Positions 63,965-64,000 of a DNA stretch of 64,000 bases are shown here, one piece after another. Below the pieces are notes generated by a model. It saw nothing but the letters and a program-made list of their open reading frames with translations, had not been told where the DNA came from and made no database searches. Origin of the DNA: Gordonia namibiensis NBRC 108229 (lineage in GTDB: Bacteria > Actinomycetota > Actinomycetes > Mycobacteriales > Mycobacteriaceae); the NCBI RefSeq assembly GCF_000298235.1, contig NZ_BAHE01000024.1, positions 31,362 to 95,361 of the forward strand. The letters are read 5' to 3'. The position numbers and the translations under genes were made by a program. How positions within the stretch are numbered: position 1 is the first letter of the stretch; every line of letters starts with the position of its first letter.

Positions 63965-64000
63965 GAAACCCACCACAAATGGACAATCCCACCACCCCGA
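63965..64000. repeat. Hairpin repeat, first arm only (copy 2, cut by window end)
   Basis: GAAACCCACCAC (63965-63976) is identical to 12900-12911 and is followed after 11 bases by CCCACCACCCCGA, close to the CCACCACCCGA found after 12 bases in copy 1. The second arm lies beyond the window. Confidence 0.55.

Overview
The window is high-GC actinobacterial DNA from a mycolic-acid-containing member of the Mycobacteriales, most like Gordonia. Reasons: gene order shared with Mycobacterium around eno (lpqU-eno-ftsB-like-DUF501-ppx2) and around cbs (fadA3-like, Rv1075c-like, cbs, metB), a DesA3/Rv3230c-type desaturase pair, an antigen-85-like mycolyltransferase, an MmpL transporter, F420-type oxidoreductases, and frequent GTG starts with 4-bp GTGA/TGATG overlaps. 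The species call is inference; the order is well supported. I see no rRNA, CRISPR array, insertion sequence or prophage.

Layout. 1-1.8 kb: end of an efeUO(B) ferrous iron uptake operon under a DtxR/IdeR-like box. 2-8.1 kb: a sulfation cassette: sulfatase, Stf0 trehalose 2-sulfotransferase, CysD, CysNC and formylglycine-generating enzyme. 8.3-13.5 kb: conserved housekeeping block (LpqU, enolase, FtsB-like, DUF501, Ppx2, DUF1059, DUF4395). 14.2-17.4 kb: acyl desaturase and its ferredoxin-reductase partner, divergent from a TetR regulator with a clean operator. 17.8-21.4 kb: organosulfur operon ssuD-sfnG-sfnB. 21.4-27.6 kb: double TerD protein, Ser/Thr kinase, two paired SxxK/SDN secreted proteins, YibE/F membrane protein. 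27.7-31.9 kb: metN-metI-metQ transporter led by an NtaA/DszA-like monooxygenase. 32-46 kb: mixed region with DinB, AraC/hydrolase pair, F420-type oxidoreductase, two pirins with MarR (one pirin frameshifted), monoacylglycerol lipase, mycolyltransferase, BenE, aldehyde dehydrogenase, SDR. 46.9-53.9 kb: SGNH hydrolase, an unusual tRNA-Leu(UAA), DUF2236 oxygenase, MmpL+TetR, Bax-inhibitor-1 family protein. 53.9-60 kb: thiolase, SGNH hydrolase, transsulfuration pair cbs-metB and ilvA. 60-64 kb: small unknowns, an AbiEi/DUF559-like protein, an Ltp-repeat protein and a DUF4352 protein.

A theme is sulfur: sulfate activation to PAPS and its use by a sulfotransferase, release of sulfate by a formylglycine sulfatase, oxidation of sulfonates and sulfones, methionine uptake, and cysteine/methionine interconversion all lie in one 64-kb window. 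The most interesting unit is the compact cassette carrying both the sulfating and the desulfating enzymes together with the activator each needs. Intergenic signals include several strong palindromes beside regulators, a family of structured hairpin repeats with two copies visible, and a Leu-anticodon tRNA with an unexpectedly short variable loop.
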